Below, piece by piece: positions 1 to 10,837 of a stretch of 64,000 nucleotides of DNA. This DNA comes from Heterocephalus glaber (taxonomy: Eukaryota; Chordata; Mammalia; Rodentia; Bathyergidae): NCBI RefSeq assembly GCF_000247695.1, contig NW_004624882.1:2490516-2554515 (forward strand), read 5' to 3'. The position numbers and the translations under genes were made by a program. Under the pieces are notes generated by a model. The model was not told where the DNA came from. It was given only the letters and a program-made list of their open reading frames with translations, and did not search any database. Each line of letters begins with the position of its first letter. Positions within the stretch are counted from its first letter, which is position 1.

Positions 1-1384
1 TTTTTTATTACATTTTCAATTTCACTCATTGTAATTGGGGTGTTTAGAATTTCTATATCTTCTTCATTTAACTTTGGCAATTCCTATGTATCTAGCCACC
101 TGTCCATTTCTTCTGTGTTTTCCATTTTATTACATTACAGGTTCTCAAAGTAGGTATTGATGTTCCTCTGGATTTCTGTTGGATCTGTTGTGACTTCACC
201 TTTTTCATTCTTAATTGAATGGATTTGAGCCTTTTCTTTCCTTTTTTTGATACGGTTGGCTAAAGTTTGATTGATTTTATTTATTCTTTTGAAAAACCAA
301 CTCTTTGATTCATTGATTTTTTTGTATTGTTCTCTTAGTCTTCATTGCATTGATTTCTGCTCTGATCTTTATAATTTGCTCCCTTGTACAAGTTTTGGAT
401 TTGTTATGCTCTTCTTTTTCTGGGACCCTGAGTTCTGCATTAGGTTATTTATTTGAGTTATCTCTGTTTTCCAAATGTGGGCATTCACTGCTATGAATTT
501 CCTGCGTAGAACTCATTTGATTTTGTCCCATAGATTCTTGTATATTGTACTGGCATTATCATTTACTTGTAGAAACTGTTTAATTTCTTCTTTAATTTCC
601 TCTGTGACCAATTGGTTGTTCAGGAGGGTGTTATTCAGTTTCCATGTGTTTGTAGGGGTTTTGTGGTTTCTTATGTTATTAATCTCCAATTTTATTGCAC
701 TATGATAATATACAGGGGGTAACTTCAATTCTTTTATGTTTACTTAGACATGTCCCATGAGCTAGCATGTGGTCTACTTTGGAGAATGACCTGTGTGCAG
801 CCGAAAAGAATGTGGATTCTGATTTTGTGGGGTGGAACACTCTGTAAACATCTATTGAGTCTATTTGTTCAATAACTTGGTTCAGTTCTACAATTTCATT
901 GTTAATTTTTTGTCTAGATATTCTCTCTATTTGTGATAGTGGGGTATTGAGGTCCCCCACTACAATTGTGTTAGGGCTTATTTGGTTTTTCATGTCCATT
1001 AATATTTGTTTTGTATAATTGGGGGCATTCGTATTTGGTGCATATATATTTAGGATTATCATCTCTTCCTCTTGGATTGTTCCCTTCACAAGGATGTAGT
1101 GACCATCTTTGTCTCTCTTAATTAGTTTTGATTAAATCTACTTTGTCTGCAAATAACATTGCTACCCCTGCTTTTTTCTGGGTTCCTGTCACATGGAGAA
1201 CTGTTTTCCATCCTGTTACTTTCAGTCTATGAATTTCTTTTTGAGTTAGGTGTGTTTCTTGTATACAGCATATTGTTGGATTTTGCTTCTTAATCCATTC
1301 TACCAGTCTATTTCTTTTGATTGGTGAATTGAGGCCATTAACATTGATGGTTATAATTGATATATACTGATGCATCCTTATCAT
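1..1384 (-). pseudogene. L1-A ORF2 fragment (endonuclease domain), broken
   Basis: ORF2 encodes the L1 endonuclease/reverse transcriptase that nicks target DNA and primes cDNA synthesis. From the ATG at 1384 the product begins with the APE-like endonuclease: ITINVNGLNSPIKRNRL near residues 9-25 and CCIQETHL near residues 38-45. A frameshift or stop near 1118-1120 ends the first segment. A second segment at 700-1089 carries the rest of the endonuclease, including NIYAPN and VVGDLNTPLS. Further fragments continue to the window edge. The start aligns with the ORF2 start of the copy at 20748. The RT domain motif is not in the window. Confidence 0.9.
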
Positions 1385-1432
1385 GATGTTTTACTTTTAT
1401 TGGCTCTTTTATTTATTTTTCCCCCTTTCCCT

Positions 1433-2541
1433 TTAGTTTCTTTCCTTGCCTGGTGGCTTCTCTCTGTTGGGCCTCATGAAGTTGTGACCTTCATTGTCTT
1501 TTTCTAGGATATTGCTTAGAATTGTTTGGAGTGCTGGTTTGGTGTTCATGAAATTTCTCAGGTATTCTTTGTTGTGGAAGTATCTAATTTTCCCATTGAT
1601 TTTGAAAGATAATTTTGCAGGATACAACAGTCTAGGTTGGAAATTATTTTCTTTGAGGGCTTGAAATACTTTACTCCAGGCTCCCCCTGACTTGAGGGTT
1701 TGTGTTGAGAAGTCTGCTGTGATTTTGATGGGCTTTCCTTTGTAGGTGATTTGTTTCTTTTCTCTAACTGCTTGTAGGATTTTGTTCTTCTATTGGGTTT
1801 CTGGGATCCTGACTATTATATGTCTATGGGTAGATTTTTTTTTTATCGTGGCTAGTTGGAGTTCTATATGCCTCACTTATCTGTATATCCAATTCTCTAC
1901 CTCTGTCCAGTCAGTTTTCCACTATTATTTCTGTGAACAGTTTTTTTAAGTCAATTTTCTCCTGTTTTTTCATGGACTCCCATCAGTCTTATGTTAATCT
2001 TCTTTGCATCGTCTAGCAGCTGCTGGATAGATTTCTCTTGGTCCCTTACTATTTTTGAGAAATTTCTGTTTTCATGGTCCTTAACCATGATCCTGTCTTC
2101 TATATCTGATATTCTATCCTCATATTCCCTTAATCTACTCTGCATGCGTTCAATGGCATTTTTAATCTCCTGCATATCTGTTTGAATCTGTTTCATGGAT
2201 TCCATTTCTTTCTTATGTTGGGCAATCACGGTTTCCATTTCTTTCCTTTGCTGGGCATTCATGGATTCCAGCATGTTTCTGAGCTTATCTTTTTTTTAAT
2301 CTGTTTCTGTTCTAGAGCCGCTAATCATGTCTTTCACTCTGCTCACCATCTCTGTAGTTATCTGGGAGATTATTTCTGTTTTGAATTGTTCTAGAGCCTC
2401 ATTCATCTGTTTCATTACTTCCTGTGCTATCAGTTTAGGATGTCCAGGTGGTTGATTATCAGACTTTTGCACCTCCTTTCCCCCAGAATTTGCCTTTTGT
2501 GAGGTGGAAGTCTGAGTTTGTGCCTCACTTAAATGCCTCAC
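1433..2541 (-). pseudogene. L1-A ORF1 (RNA-binding protein), frameshifted
   Basis: ORF1p is the L1 RNA chaperone that coats L1 RNA as a trimer. The remnant starts at ATG 2541 (MRHLSEAQTQTS...). A coiled-coil part rich in K/E/M/I heptads is at 1951-2274. The C-terminal domain is at 1433-1627 (YPAKLSFKINGKIRYF, then FMNTKPALQTIL). These parts lie in different frames, so at least two frameshifts or stops separate them. Total length of about 369 codons is normal for mammalian ORF1p. It ends 48 bases before the ORF2 start. Confidence 0.9.
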
Positions 2542-3750
2542 TTCTCATTTTTGTTTTTGGTACTGTCCTTGGTTTAGTTCCTGGGTTGATGCTTTGAAGT
2601 TGCTTATTGTAAGTATCTTTTTTGATGTATTTAGAATCCTTATGGAATGATTGCTTCTCATAGCTGTCTTCCAGATATAGCTAGTCTTTAGATTTTGAGT
2701 CTCTAATGGCTCCGAGGCTATCTCATTTAGATCAATCACAACACCTTACCCCAAGTGATACAATCAGCAACACAATAGCACCAAGTACCTCTTAGAAAAT
2801 GACAATTTGTGGTAGTTATTAATCTACCACCTTTAACTGTGTGAATTAAATCAAAATGAAGGACCAACCCAACATATGTTTATAGTGAATAAATTCTTCA
2901 ATATAGCAACTTTACCCTTCCGGATGGGGAGTTAGAAGGTGTTGGGGAGTGAGGGAGAGATAGGTAGGTAGAAGGATAGGGGAAGGTTAGCAGTGAAGCC
3001 GGAGCAGGTGAGAGAAGGAAAGAGAAGAAAAGAAAAATAAAGAAGGAATCTGAATTAGGGTCAGAACAGGAACAGAAATGGAGATGAAGAACAATGTCAA
3101 ACAGCAAGAGAGTGAGTGTGAGCAAAAGGAAAGAGAAAAGAAAGAAGAAAATAGAAGAGAAAAACTAAAAATTGCAAAGAGTAGGAAAAAAACTGAAAAA
3201 TAAGAGAGGGGAAAAAACCAATAATACTAATTTTGGAAATAAAAAATAAAAATGAAAATGAAGGACAACCTTCAGGGGATGTCTCTGCCATCACAATAGA
3301 CAATGTGGGCAGCAGTGTCCAGATATAAGTCAATGAGTCTTAGCCAGCCAGTCACAGACCCGTGAGATTCAGGCAGATTTCTGGCTGCAAGTTCCAAGTT
3401 GAGTTCCCTGACCCCTGTAGGGTTGAACTCTCCAAGGTTGTACTTCAGGTTCCAACCCATAGTTCAGGTTCCGATGGTAGGTGATGATTCCTCCAACTTA
3501 CCCAGTATGGTGGTCTGGTGGTCTGGTGTCCCGTGTCTTTGTAGTGTGGAACCAGGTGGCGGTACAGTCAAGAGGTCAGAGAAGCAGCGGGGGGGGGGGG
3601 GTTGTGTCCTGCAGGCGACCACGTGGCTAAGCAGATTGGGTGGGGACTGGATGGGGTGGGGCTCCCTGCAACCCCGGACCTCTCTCCCAGCATCCCGCGG
3701 ATGCGCCTGGCATGGGCTCGATTGGGTGGGGCTCCCCCCATAAGATACTT
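2542..3750 (-). promoter_or_regulatory. L1-A 5' UTR (internal promoter region)
   Basis: Sequence between the ORF1 start and the element's 5' end. The ORF1-proximal part (about 2900-3270) is strongly purine-rich on the plus strand (pyrimidine-rich in the L1 sense strand). The distal part (about 3480-3745) is GC-rich with CpGs and a run of 13 G. L1 5' UTRs act as internal pol II promoters; promoter function here is inferred from position only. Confidence 0.65.
3589..3601. repeat. G13 homopolymer
   Basis: Uninterrupted run of 13 G on the plus strand within the L1-A 5' UTR. Prone to slippage and sequencing error. Confidence 0.95.
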
Positions 3751-4884
3751 TTTAATTAGGATCAACTTCTCTAAAAGTTCTCATAGTTCATATTAAGTTC
3801 TCTTATATAAAGTACACATGGAATATTTCTATAGACTGGACAATAGACAGGGACACAAAACAAGTCTCAATATATTTGAAAAGACTGGGAGCATACAAGG
3901 TATATTTTGTGAACACAGATTCTGAGAAAGTGAAGTGTGGCCCATGTTACTGATGAAGTCTGCTGCTTTCCCTGACTGACATACAAGGAATTCCCAAAAG
4001 GAAGCCATGATGGTGGCTTAGATGATAGGAAGCACAAAACTGGCTACATTAGAACATCTCAACTCTTAACCCACCCACCATCCATTTTTCAGCCTAAAGG
4101 GTTGGACTCTTATTTTCAACCAATATCCATGAGAAAGTAAGTTTTGTCACTAGAGCAAAGCAAAGACTCTTAGGGCCGGGGATTTAGCTCAGTGGTTCCA
4201 CCCCCTGCCTCGCAAGCGGAAGGACCTGAGTTTGATCCCTGGTACCAAAAAACAAAACAAAACAAAGACTCCTAGTCATATGAAAGTATTTCATTAACTA
4301 CTCTCAAATGAGGAGTTAGAAGTTGATAACAAATCTTCACTATCTCTTAGAAGTTTCTTGGTATAATATTTATCCATAAAATACTGTAGGTAAACTGCAT
4401 ATAATTCACATTCCAAGGTGTGAGTTTAACCATTTCCCCAATTTTTTATTGTCATCGTACCCAAGCTAAAGTCAAATACTTCCTCAAATTTTTTTAACAA
4501 AAGCCATAAGAAAAGTTCGAAAGTTCAAAATTCACTTCCTAGTTCTTTGTCCCTAAAAATCTTGTAGAAATACACGTAGTGTGCTTTCTTAAGGGAGACA
4601 GCATCAAGCTAAATGGAATCAAAAAATAGGGTAAGAAACCAAATGAGTGACACTTTCTTCTAAAATAACCATTCTCTAACAAAAAGAAAAAAATAATAAT
4701 CCTGCCCATCTGATAGGATACAATTTCATGAGGAAGTCAGCTGTCAACTACTTACTTATTAAAACAGAACACCATTTTGGAGAATGCTTAGTCAAGGGAT
4801 AGTTCCTACTGTGTGCCAAGGAACTCTGTTGGGGTTTCGCTGCATTCCTATTCAAGACCTGTAGAGCATGTAACACAAAAGAAG
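3751..4884. other. Unique AT-rich spacer apart from one SINE
   Basis: Apart from the ID-type SINE at 4174-4262, no repeat family, RNA gene or credible exon was recognised. Confidence 0.5.
4174..4262 (+). mobile_element. tRNA-derived (ID-type) SINE with target-site duplication
   Basis: Box A (TTTAGCTCAGTGG) and box B (GAGTTTGATCCCTGG) of a tRNA-Ala-like pol III promoter are followed by an A-rich (CAAAA)n tail. Flanking 13-bp direct repeats, caaagactcttag (4161-4173) and caaagactcctag (4263-4275), differ at one base and mark an L1-mediated insertion. Confidence 0.93.
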
Positions 4885-5271
4885 TGTTATAGATTACATC
4901 TAGATGTCTGACAAGACACTCAAGTGCTCAGAAGCAGAGATTTGGAGAAGTGATTGAATTATGAGGGTGCAACAGCAGAATTGCTTTTAAGAAGTGGGGC
5001 CTGGTTACAGATGAATCACTGGGGGCATGACCTGAAAAGTCACTGGGGGTGTGACCACACTCCCTCCCAGCTCTTTTCTTTTCTTTCTGCTTCCTGGCCA
5101 CCATGATATGAGCAACTTTCCTCCACTCAGGCCCTTCTGCCATGCTACTTTGTGTTTAAGCTTGCTAAACATGGTCTGAAACTTCTAAAATGTGAGCCAA
5201 AATAAACCTCTCCTCTTTACATTGTGGATGTTAGGTATTTTGTGCCAGCAACGAGGAAAGTGACTAAGACA
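4885..5271 (+). repeat. MaLR 5' LTR
   Basis: Begins TGTTATAGATTACATC and ends GACTAAGACA, so it has TG...CA ends. It contains the polyadenylation signal AATAAA at 5201-5206. It aligns along its length with 6871-7239 (for example GTGAGCCAAAAT and CTTCTGC blocks). Confidence 0.85.
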
Positions 5272-5272
5272 G

Positions 5273-5292
5273 ATTTTGATACCAGGAGTAGG
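5273..5292 (+). other. MaLR primer-binding-like site
   Basis: Immediately downstream of the 5' LTR, with TTTGATACCAGGAGT resembling the TGGTACCAGAAGT motif typical of ERVL/MaLR elements. Assigned from position and motif; degenerate. Confidence 0.5.
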
Positions 5293-5361
5293 GCCACTGC
5301 TATGAGGCTACCTGGCCATGTAGTTCAGAAACCTTTGAATCTGGTTTGTGAGATGCACTTG

Positions 5362-5617
5362 GTGAGTTTGGAGATGCAAACTGGAGAAACATCCCTAGAA
5401 TGCAGTATGTTGAGCTTGATGGGAGATTCTGATCAGAGATCAGAAGAACAGAATACAGATAAGAAGGCTCACAATAAAGACCAGGCACAGTGAGTTTGGA
5501 GATGCAAACTGGAGAAACATCCCTAGAATGCAGTATGTTGAGCTTGATGGGAGATTCTGATCAGAGATCAGAAGAACAGAATACAGATAAGAAGGCTCAC
5601 AATAAAGACCAGGCACA
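5362..5617 (+). repeat. Perfect 128-bp tandem duplication
   Basis: Copy 1 is 5362-5489 and copy 2 is 5490-5617. Both begin GTGAGTTTGGAGATGC and run to CCAGGCACA with no mismatch that I can see. It lies in the MaLR internal region; 128 is not a multiple of 3, so it also shifts any reading frame. Confidence 0.95.
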
Positions 5618-6870
5618 GGATTCAGTTGGAGATAAAGAATTCATTGGCAGTTGGACTCTGTACCATGTATGCTATGTACTGGCAGAAAATTTGTTACATT
5701 TTGCTCATATCCTGAAACACTGCCAAAGATTTAGATTAAGGGTGTGGACTAATTAATCTAGCAGAGGAAATTTCAAGGCAGCCCATTTTCAGAATAAAGC
5801 ATGGATACTGTTTGTGGCTTTTAGCCAAGTTTACAGAGAATGTCAGGAGCAAAAAAAAAAAGCTATTTGAAAACTTTTCAGCTTGTCTAGAAAAGAAGAG
5901 CCTGCAAAAGTGGTGCCTTGGAGAGTGAAGTTGCTGAAAACAGTAAAAAGAACCCAAGTGGTTTACATCAGGACAATAGAAATGATACCTTGAGAGCCTG
6001 TGAAGAATCTGCAGGACACCACCCATCACAGCCTCAAGAGTACAGAATAGTAAACCTTTCATTTGAGAAGAAAGCCCTGCAAAAACTGCTCAAGAACAAC
6101 CACCTAGAGAACTGCTTTGCTAGGATTTGTTTCACAGTGCTCAACCATCTAGGCACTCTGAGGCTGCTCCAGCCATGATCCAAAGGGGCCTGGCTACTGC
6201 CAGAGCTACAGGCAGAACTTCACATCATTCATGTGGTGCTGGTTCTATGGGTAAGAATGCAAGAGTTGTTGGATTAGGAAGGCTTCTGCCCAGATTTCAG
6301 AAGAAAGCCTGGGAGGCCAAGCAGTATGGTCCTCAGAGGGCAGTGTGTGAAGCTGTGAGAGTGAAGCTGAAAGTGCACAGGAGACTTTACAAGATTAGAA
6401 ATGCCAGAAACATAGAAGATCTAGAGAGAAAAGCCACAGGCAATGGACAAAGCCACCCCAAAAGAGAGGCCATGGGAACTTTGGCAGGCTGTGCCATAGG
6501 GATGGTGCCAATAAAATCATTTGGAATTCATATTTCACTACAACTTGCCCTAGGTGGACACACAGCTACAGGATTTAATGTTTTCTCTGCTTGGTTTTGG
6601 TATTGCTTTGGTTCCATTGACTTCTATGCCCCTGATCCTCCCTCTTGGAATGGAAATTTTTACCTTGTGCTGTTGCATGTCCGCAGTGTTTAACTTTCTC
6701 TTTGATTTTTATAGGAGCTCACAGTTAAGAGTTTCAAGGTTTAGAGGAGACATTGGCCTTGGACTTTTCAGCACTGATGAAAATGTTAAGAACATGTTGA
6801 CTTTTGGAGATAAACTAAATGCATTTTGCACACAGAGATCCACATGATTCTTTTGGAGATGGGGGCAGAA

Positions 6871-7239
6871 TGTTATGGTTTACATCTAGATATTCCCCAA
6901 GAGCTTGTGTGCTCAGAAGTGGGGCTATTGGAAGGTGGCTGAATTATAGCAGTGCTACTGATGATTTGCTGTTAGGAGGTAGGGCCTGGTTATAGGTGGG
7001 TCACTGGGGACATGATCTGGAAGGGCACATCTACATACCAGCCCTTCCTTTCTTTCTCTACTTCCTAGCCTCCATGAGAGCAGTTTTACTCCTCCCAGGC
7101 TCTTCTGCTATACTTTTTTTGTTTAACCCTGTCAAACTTGGACGGACACTTCTAAAACATGAGCCAAAATTTAACCTCTCCTTTAAGTCTCAGGTGTCAG
7201 CTATTTTTTTTCCAAGTGACAAAGAAAATGACTATGACG
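6871..7239 (+). repeat. MaLR 3' LTR
   Basis: Begins TGTTATGGTTTACATC and ends near GACTATGACG. Where the 5' LTR has AATAAA, this copy reads AATTTAAC (7168-7175), so the polyadenylation signal is lost. A short purine tract, GGAGATGGGGGCAGAA (6855-6870), precedes it. Confidence 0.83.
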
Positions 7240-7654
7240 GGGACAATTGAACAGAACCAGAGTTATTTTATTGCTTTTGTTTACTTTCCTGGTACACTTT
7301 CAGTGGGGAGAGGATCTGTGACTTTAAAGTCTAAAATCATTGGAGACAAATTCACTTCTGTAAAGAGAAAGTCCACAAAGTTTCTCCTCATGAAATTAGA
7401 CAAATCTGTCAAAAAGCCATTTCAGCATTCTTAAACTAGACCATGGGCATACAACAGAGTAGTATTTATTCATGAAAACCACTGAACCTTGGGTAAGAAG
7501 ATTTGATCCTGCAAGATTCATAACTGGCCCTGTTTCTACCCCTATTTTCCCACCCTAGCCCTGGATGGTTGTATTAATGCAGTAGTTCAACCAGGGCAGA
7601 GTGAGCCTTGAACATCAATAGCTTCATTTTCTGCTAGAGAGGCTTACTTGATTT

Positions 7655-8110
7655 CCTTTCACCAACTTTTAAAAATTATGATAAAATATACATTTTTTAT
7701 TTTTAAATTTTATTTGTTTTTATTAGTACATGTTTGCAATAGATAATGAATACACTTATCTTGGGGAGTTGGCACATATATGTATCACATCTAAATTCAT
7801 TTTACTTCCTATTATTTCCCCTCCCTTCCCTCTCCCTAGATCCCCTTCCCATCTGCAAAAGGCCTATCTCCCTGTTTCCTATAATCTATCTTTTATTTTG
7901 CCCTTTAAATTATTTTTATACTTTGGGTTTCTCATATAAGAGAAACAATGTGATATTTAGCCTTCTGTGTTTGATTTAACTTACCATATAACAAAATTTA
8001 ATGTTGTAACCATTTTAACAGTAGTTTAGTAATAAGTATATTCATATTCTTATGCAGTCAAATCTCCAGAACTTTTCATCTTGCAAAACTAAAATCCTAC
8101 ATCTATTAAC
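7655..8110. mobile_element. Old L1M-like 3' fragment, split by a younger L1
   Basis: Sequence at about 7655-7695 and 7985-8110 (for example CTCCAGAACTTTTCATCTTGC) resembles a widespread old L1M 3' region. The two parts flank the younger L1 3' piece at 7696-7985. Assigned by family resemblance only. Confidence 0.5.
7696..7985 (-). mobile_element. L1 3'-end fragment, minus strand
   Basis: Read on the minus strand it matches the L1 3' end at 8910-9108: TTTCTCTTATATGAGAAACCC, a purine-rich tract, then CATGTACTAATAAAA and an A-rich tail. 5'-truncated within the 3' UTR. Two overlapping 69-77 codon ORFs on the plus strand here are chance products of the pyrimidine-rich complement. Confidence 0.8.
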
Positions 8111-8111
8111 C

Positions 8112-9108
8112 AAGAACTACATTAAAATGCTTCTGCACAACAAAAGAAACAACCAACAGAGTGAAAAGATAGCCTACAGAATGGAAAACAATTTTTACCT
8201 GCTATACCTCAGACAGAGGACTCATATCTAGAAAATATAAAGAACTAAAAAAATAGATCTCCAAAATAATAGACCCAACCAAAAAATAGACAAGTAAAAC
8301 AAATAAACACTTCATAGAAGAAGTAGAAATGGCCAATACATACATGAAGAAATCCTCAATATTGTTGGCCATTGGAGAAATGCAAATCAAAACAACACAA
8401 AGATTTCATCTTAACCCAGAAAGAATGGCCATCATGAAGAACCCTTTTACATTGTTGGAGAGAATGCAAACTAGTACAACCACTATAGAAATCAGTATGA
8501 GAATTCTTTTTTTTTTTTTTTTTTTTGGTATCGGGGATTGAACTCCGGTCCTTGCGCTTGCGCAGCAGGCGGCGAAACATCTGACCTAAATCTCCGGCCC
8601 AATATAAGAATTCTTAAAAAACTAAATCTATAAATTCCGTTTGACCCAGCTATTCCCCTTTTAGGTATTTTCCAGAAAGAGTTAAAGACATCATATTACC
8701 GAGATACATACACACTCATGTTTATAGCAGCACAATTCATAATAAGTAACTCTTGGAAGTGGCCTATAGTGGCCTATCAACGGATGAATGGATAAGGAGA
8801 ATGTGTTATTTGTACATGATGGAGTACTACTCTGCCATAAAGAAAAATAAACTTAAGTCATTTGTAGAAAAATGGATGTGTCTTGACACCATTATATTAT
8901 GTGAAATAAATCAGACACCCAAGCTTAAATATCACATGGTTTCTTATATGAGAAACCCAAATGATAAATAAAAAGCAGGAGGGGGAAGGAAGGTAGGGAG
9001 AGGGGACAAAAAAAGGAATTAAGATGTGTTGTATACACGTGCCCACTCCACATAAGTAATGTAAACATTATGTACTGCAAATATGTACTAATAAAATATT
9101 TTTAATAC
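8112..9108 (+). mobile_element. 5'-truncated L1: ORF2 C-terminus and 3' UTR
   Basis: Starts at CATTAAAATGCTTCTGC, an ORF2 C-terminal region shared with the copy near 23818. It runs through GGAGTACTACTCTGCC, the ORF2 end, a GA-rich 3' UTR and the end GTACTAATAAAA. Interrupted by a minus-strand SINE at 8509-8600. The reading frame is broken. Confidence 0.87.
8509..8600 (-). mobile_element. ID-type SINE inserted in L1
   Basis: Minus-strand tRNA-derived SINE: the poly(T) at 8507-8526 is the complement of its tail, followed by the complements of box B and box A. Flanking repeats agtatgagaattctt (8494-8508) and aatataagaattctt (8601-8615) match at 13 of 15 positions. It therefore inserted after the host L1. 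Confidence 0.9.
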
Positions 9109-9360
9109 AAAAAGGTATAAAATTACAAAAAATAAGAATGTTGTGATAGTTATAAAACTCGGGTCAGTTTAATCCAGTATTTTTATTTTGTAAATGATAA
9201 AACTATCTTCTTCAGCACCTGAACATATATGAATATCCTGATGGGACCTTCTATGTGTCTTATATTTGAGCTCTGATATCACCTTCTACTTTTTCATGTT
9301 GGTGGGGCAGTGCTCTATGCGACACAGAATACTGAGAATGCAGGTCAAGAATCTATGCTA

Positions 9361-10826
9361 CGGTGCTGGCAAAGAAATAGACCTGAGGACCAGTAGAACA
9401 GATTAGAAGATCCAGGAACAACTCCAGACACACTCAGCCACCTCATCTCTGACAAAGGAGCTAAACACCCTCACTGGAGGAAAGATAGGCTCTTTAATAA
9501 GTGGTGTTGGGAAAATTGGGTTTTGACTTGCCAAAGATTAAAACTAGACCTATATCTCTCACCATGCACTAAACTAAAATCAAAGTGGATTAAAGATCTA
9601 AATATTAAAACAGACACACTAAACAGGCTGGAAGACAGGTTAGGTAGAACTCTTGAAGACATTGGTGTAGGAAAAGATTTTATGAACAAAACCTCAGTTG
9701 CACATGAACTAGCACAAACAATCAACAAGTAGGATCTCTTCTTACTAAAAAGCTTCTGCACAGCAAGAAAAACCACCAACAGCATGAAGAGACAGCCCAT
9801 AATGTGGTAAAAATTTTTTACCAACTGTGGCTCAAACAAAGGTCTACTATCTAGAATATATAAAGAACTTTAAAAAAATCAGACCTCCCAAATTTAAAGA
9901 CCCAGTCCAAACATGGGCATCTGACATGAACAGACATTTCTCAGATAAAGAAGTAGAAACAGCAAATAAACATATGAAATAATGTTCAACATCACTGGTC
10001 ATTCAAGAGATGCAAATGAAAACAATGCTGAGATTCCATCTCACCCCAGAAAGAATGGCTATCATGAAATCAACCAATAACAAATGCTTATAGGGCTGTG
10101 GGGAAAAAGGGACCCTGCTCTACTACTGGTGGGAGTGTAGACTGGTGCAACCACTGTGTAAAACAGTATAGAGATACCTCAAAGAACTAGGACTGGAAGT
10201 CCCATTTGACCCAGCTATTCCCCTACTTGTTATCTTCCCAAAAGAATTAAAAGAATCCTACCACAGTGATATATGTGCACCCATGTTCATAGCAGCACAG
10301 TTTGTAATAGCTAAAACTTGGAAACAGCTCAGTTGCCCATCAAATGGGGACTGGATAAAGAAAATGTGTTTTTTTATATAAAGTGGAGTACTACTCAGCC
10401 ATAAAGAAAGGTAATCTAGAGACATTTATAGCTAAATGGATGCACCTTGAGGCCATACTCTTAAGTGAAATAAATAAGATACACATGTGTAAATACCGAA
10501 TAGTTTCTCTGTTGTGAGAAATTGAAAGTGTAAATAAGGACTAAAAGGTATAATAGATAATGTGAAATAGGAAGAAAATGGCCAAAGGGGAAGGGAAAGT
10601 GAGAGGGGTAGGGGAAAGGAAAGAAGGGAATGGACTTAATATGAGAAAAGGAAAAAATGGAAACAAAGTCCTTGTAAATAGGGAGGGGTGGAGGGGTTGA
10701 AGGGAGGGCAGAGAGGAATGGGGAAAAAATAAGAACCAAGATAGATTATGTAAAGGTACAAATTTCCAGTGATGAATGTCATTATATTGCATGCCTAAAA
10801 TGTACCAATAAAATTAATTTTTTAAA
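9361..10826 (+). mobile_element. 5'-truncated L1 (1.47 kb) with target-site duplication
   Basis: Carries the ORF2 C-terminal third (GGTGCTGGCAAAGAAATAGACC onward), the 3' UTR and the end CCAATAAAATTAATT. It is the same lineage as the 24-kb copy. The ORF is broken by stops (for example the short ORF ending at 9732). Flanking aatctatgcta (9350-9360) and aatctgtgcta (10827-10837) match at 10 of 11 bases. Confidence 0.9.
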
Positions 10827-10837
10827 AATCTGTGCTA

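Larger units (their letters stand above)
1..3750 (-). mobile_element. L1-A: LINE-1, 5' half, runs off left edge
   Basis: On the minus strand, reading from 3750 down, there is a GC-rich 5' UTR, ORF1, a short spacer and ORF2. ORF2 continues past position 1, so the RT core, C-terminus and 3' end lie outside the window. Both other large L1s here (18091-24905 and 53083-59425) share the same order and related protein sequence. Stops and frameshifts break both ORFs, so the copy is dead. The 5' boundary is set where L1-like sequence ends near 3740-3750. The target-site duplication cannot be tested because the 3' end is missing. Confidence 0.93.
4885..7239 (+). mobile_element. Complete MaLR-type element (LTR-internal-LTR)
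   Basis: Two related LTRs of about 370-390 bp, both beginning TGTTAT, flank a 1.6-kb internal region. The element is plus-strand, judged from the AATAAA near the 3' part of the 5' LTR, a primer-binding-like site just after that LTR and a short purine tract before the second LTR. MaLR elements are non-autonomous relatives of ERVL that lack useful gag/pol; consistent with that, no retroviral protein motif was recognised inside. The LTRs are clearly diverged from each other, so the insertion is old. No matching short target duplication is visible. Confidence 0.85.

Noticed and set aside
4174..4262. tRNA-Ala gene
   Set aside because: A tRNA-like promoter is present, but the A-rich tail, target duplications and multiple copies show an ID-type SINE, not a functional tRNA.
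6127..6693. 188-codon plus-strand ORF in the MaLR internal region
   Set aside because: No retroviral or host domain recognised. MaLR internal regions are non-coding remnants, and this is most simply a chance frame.
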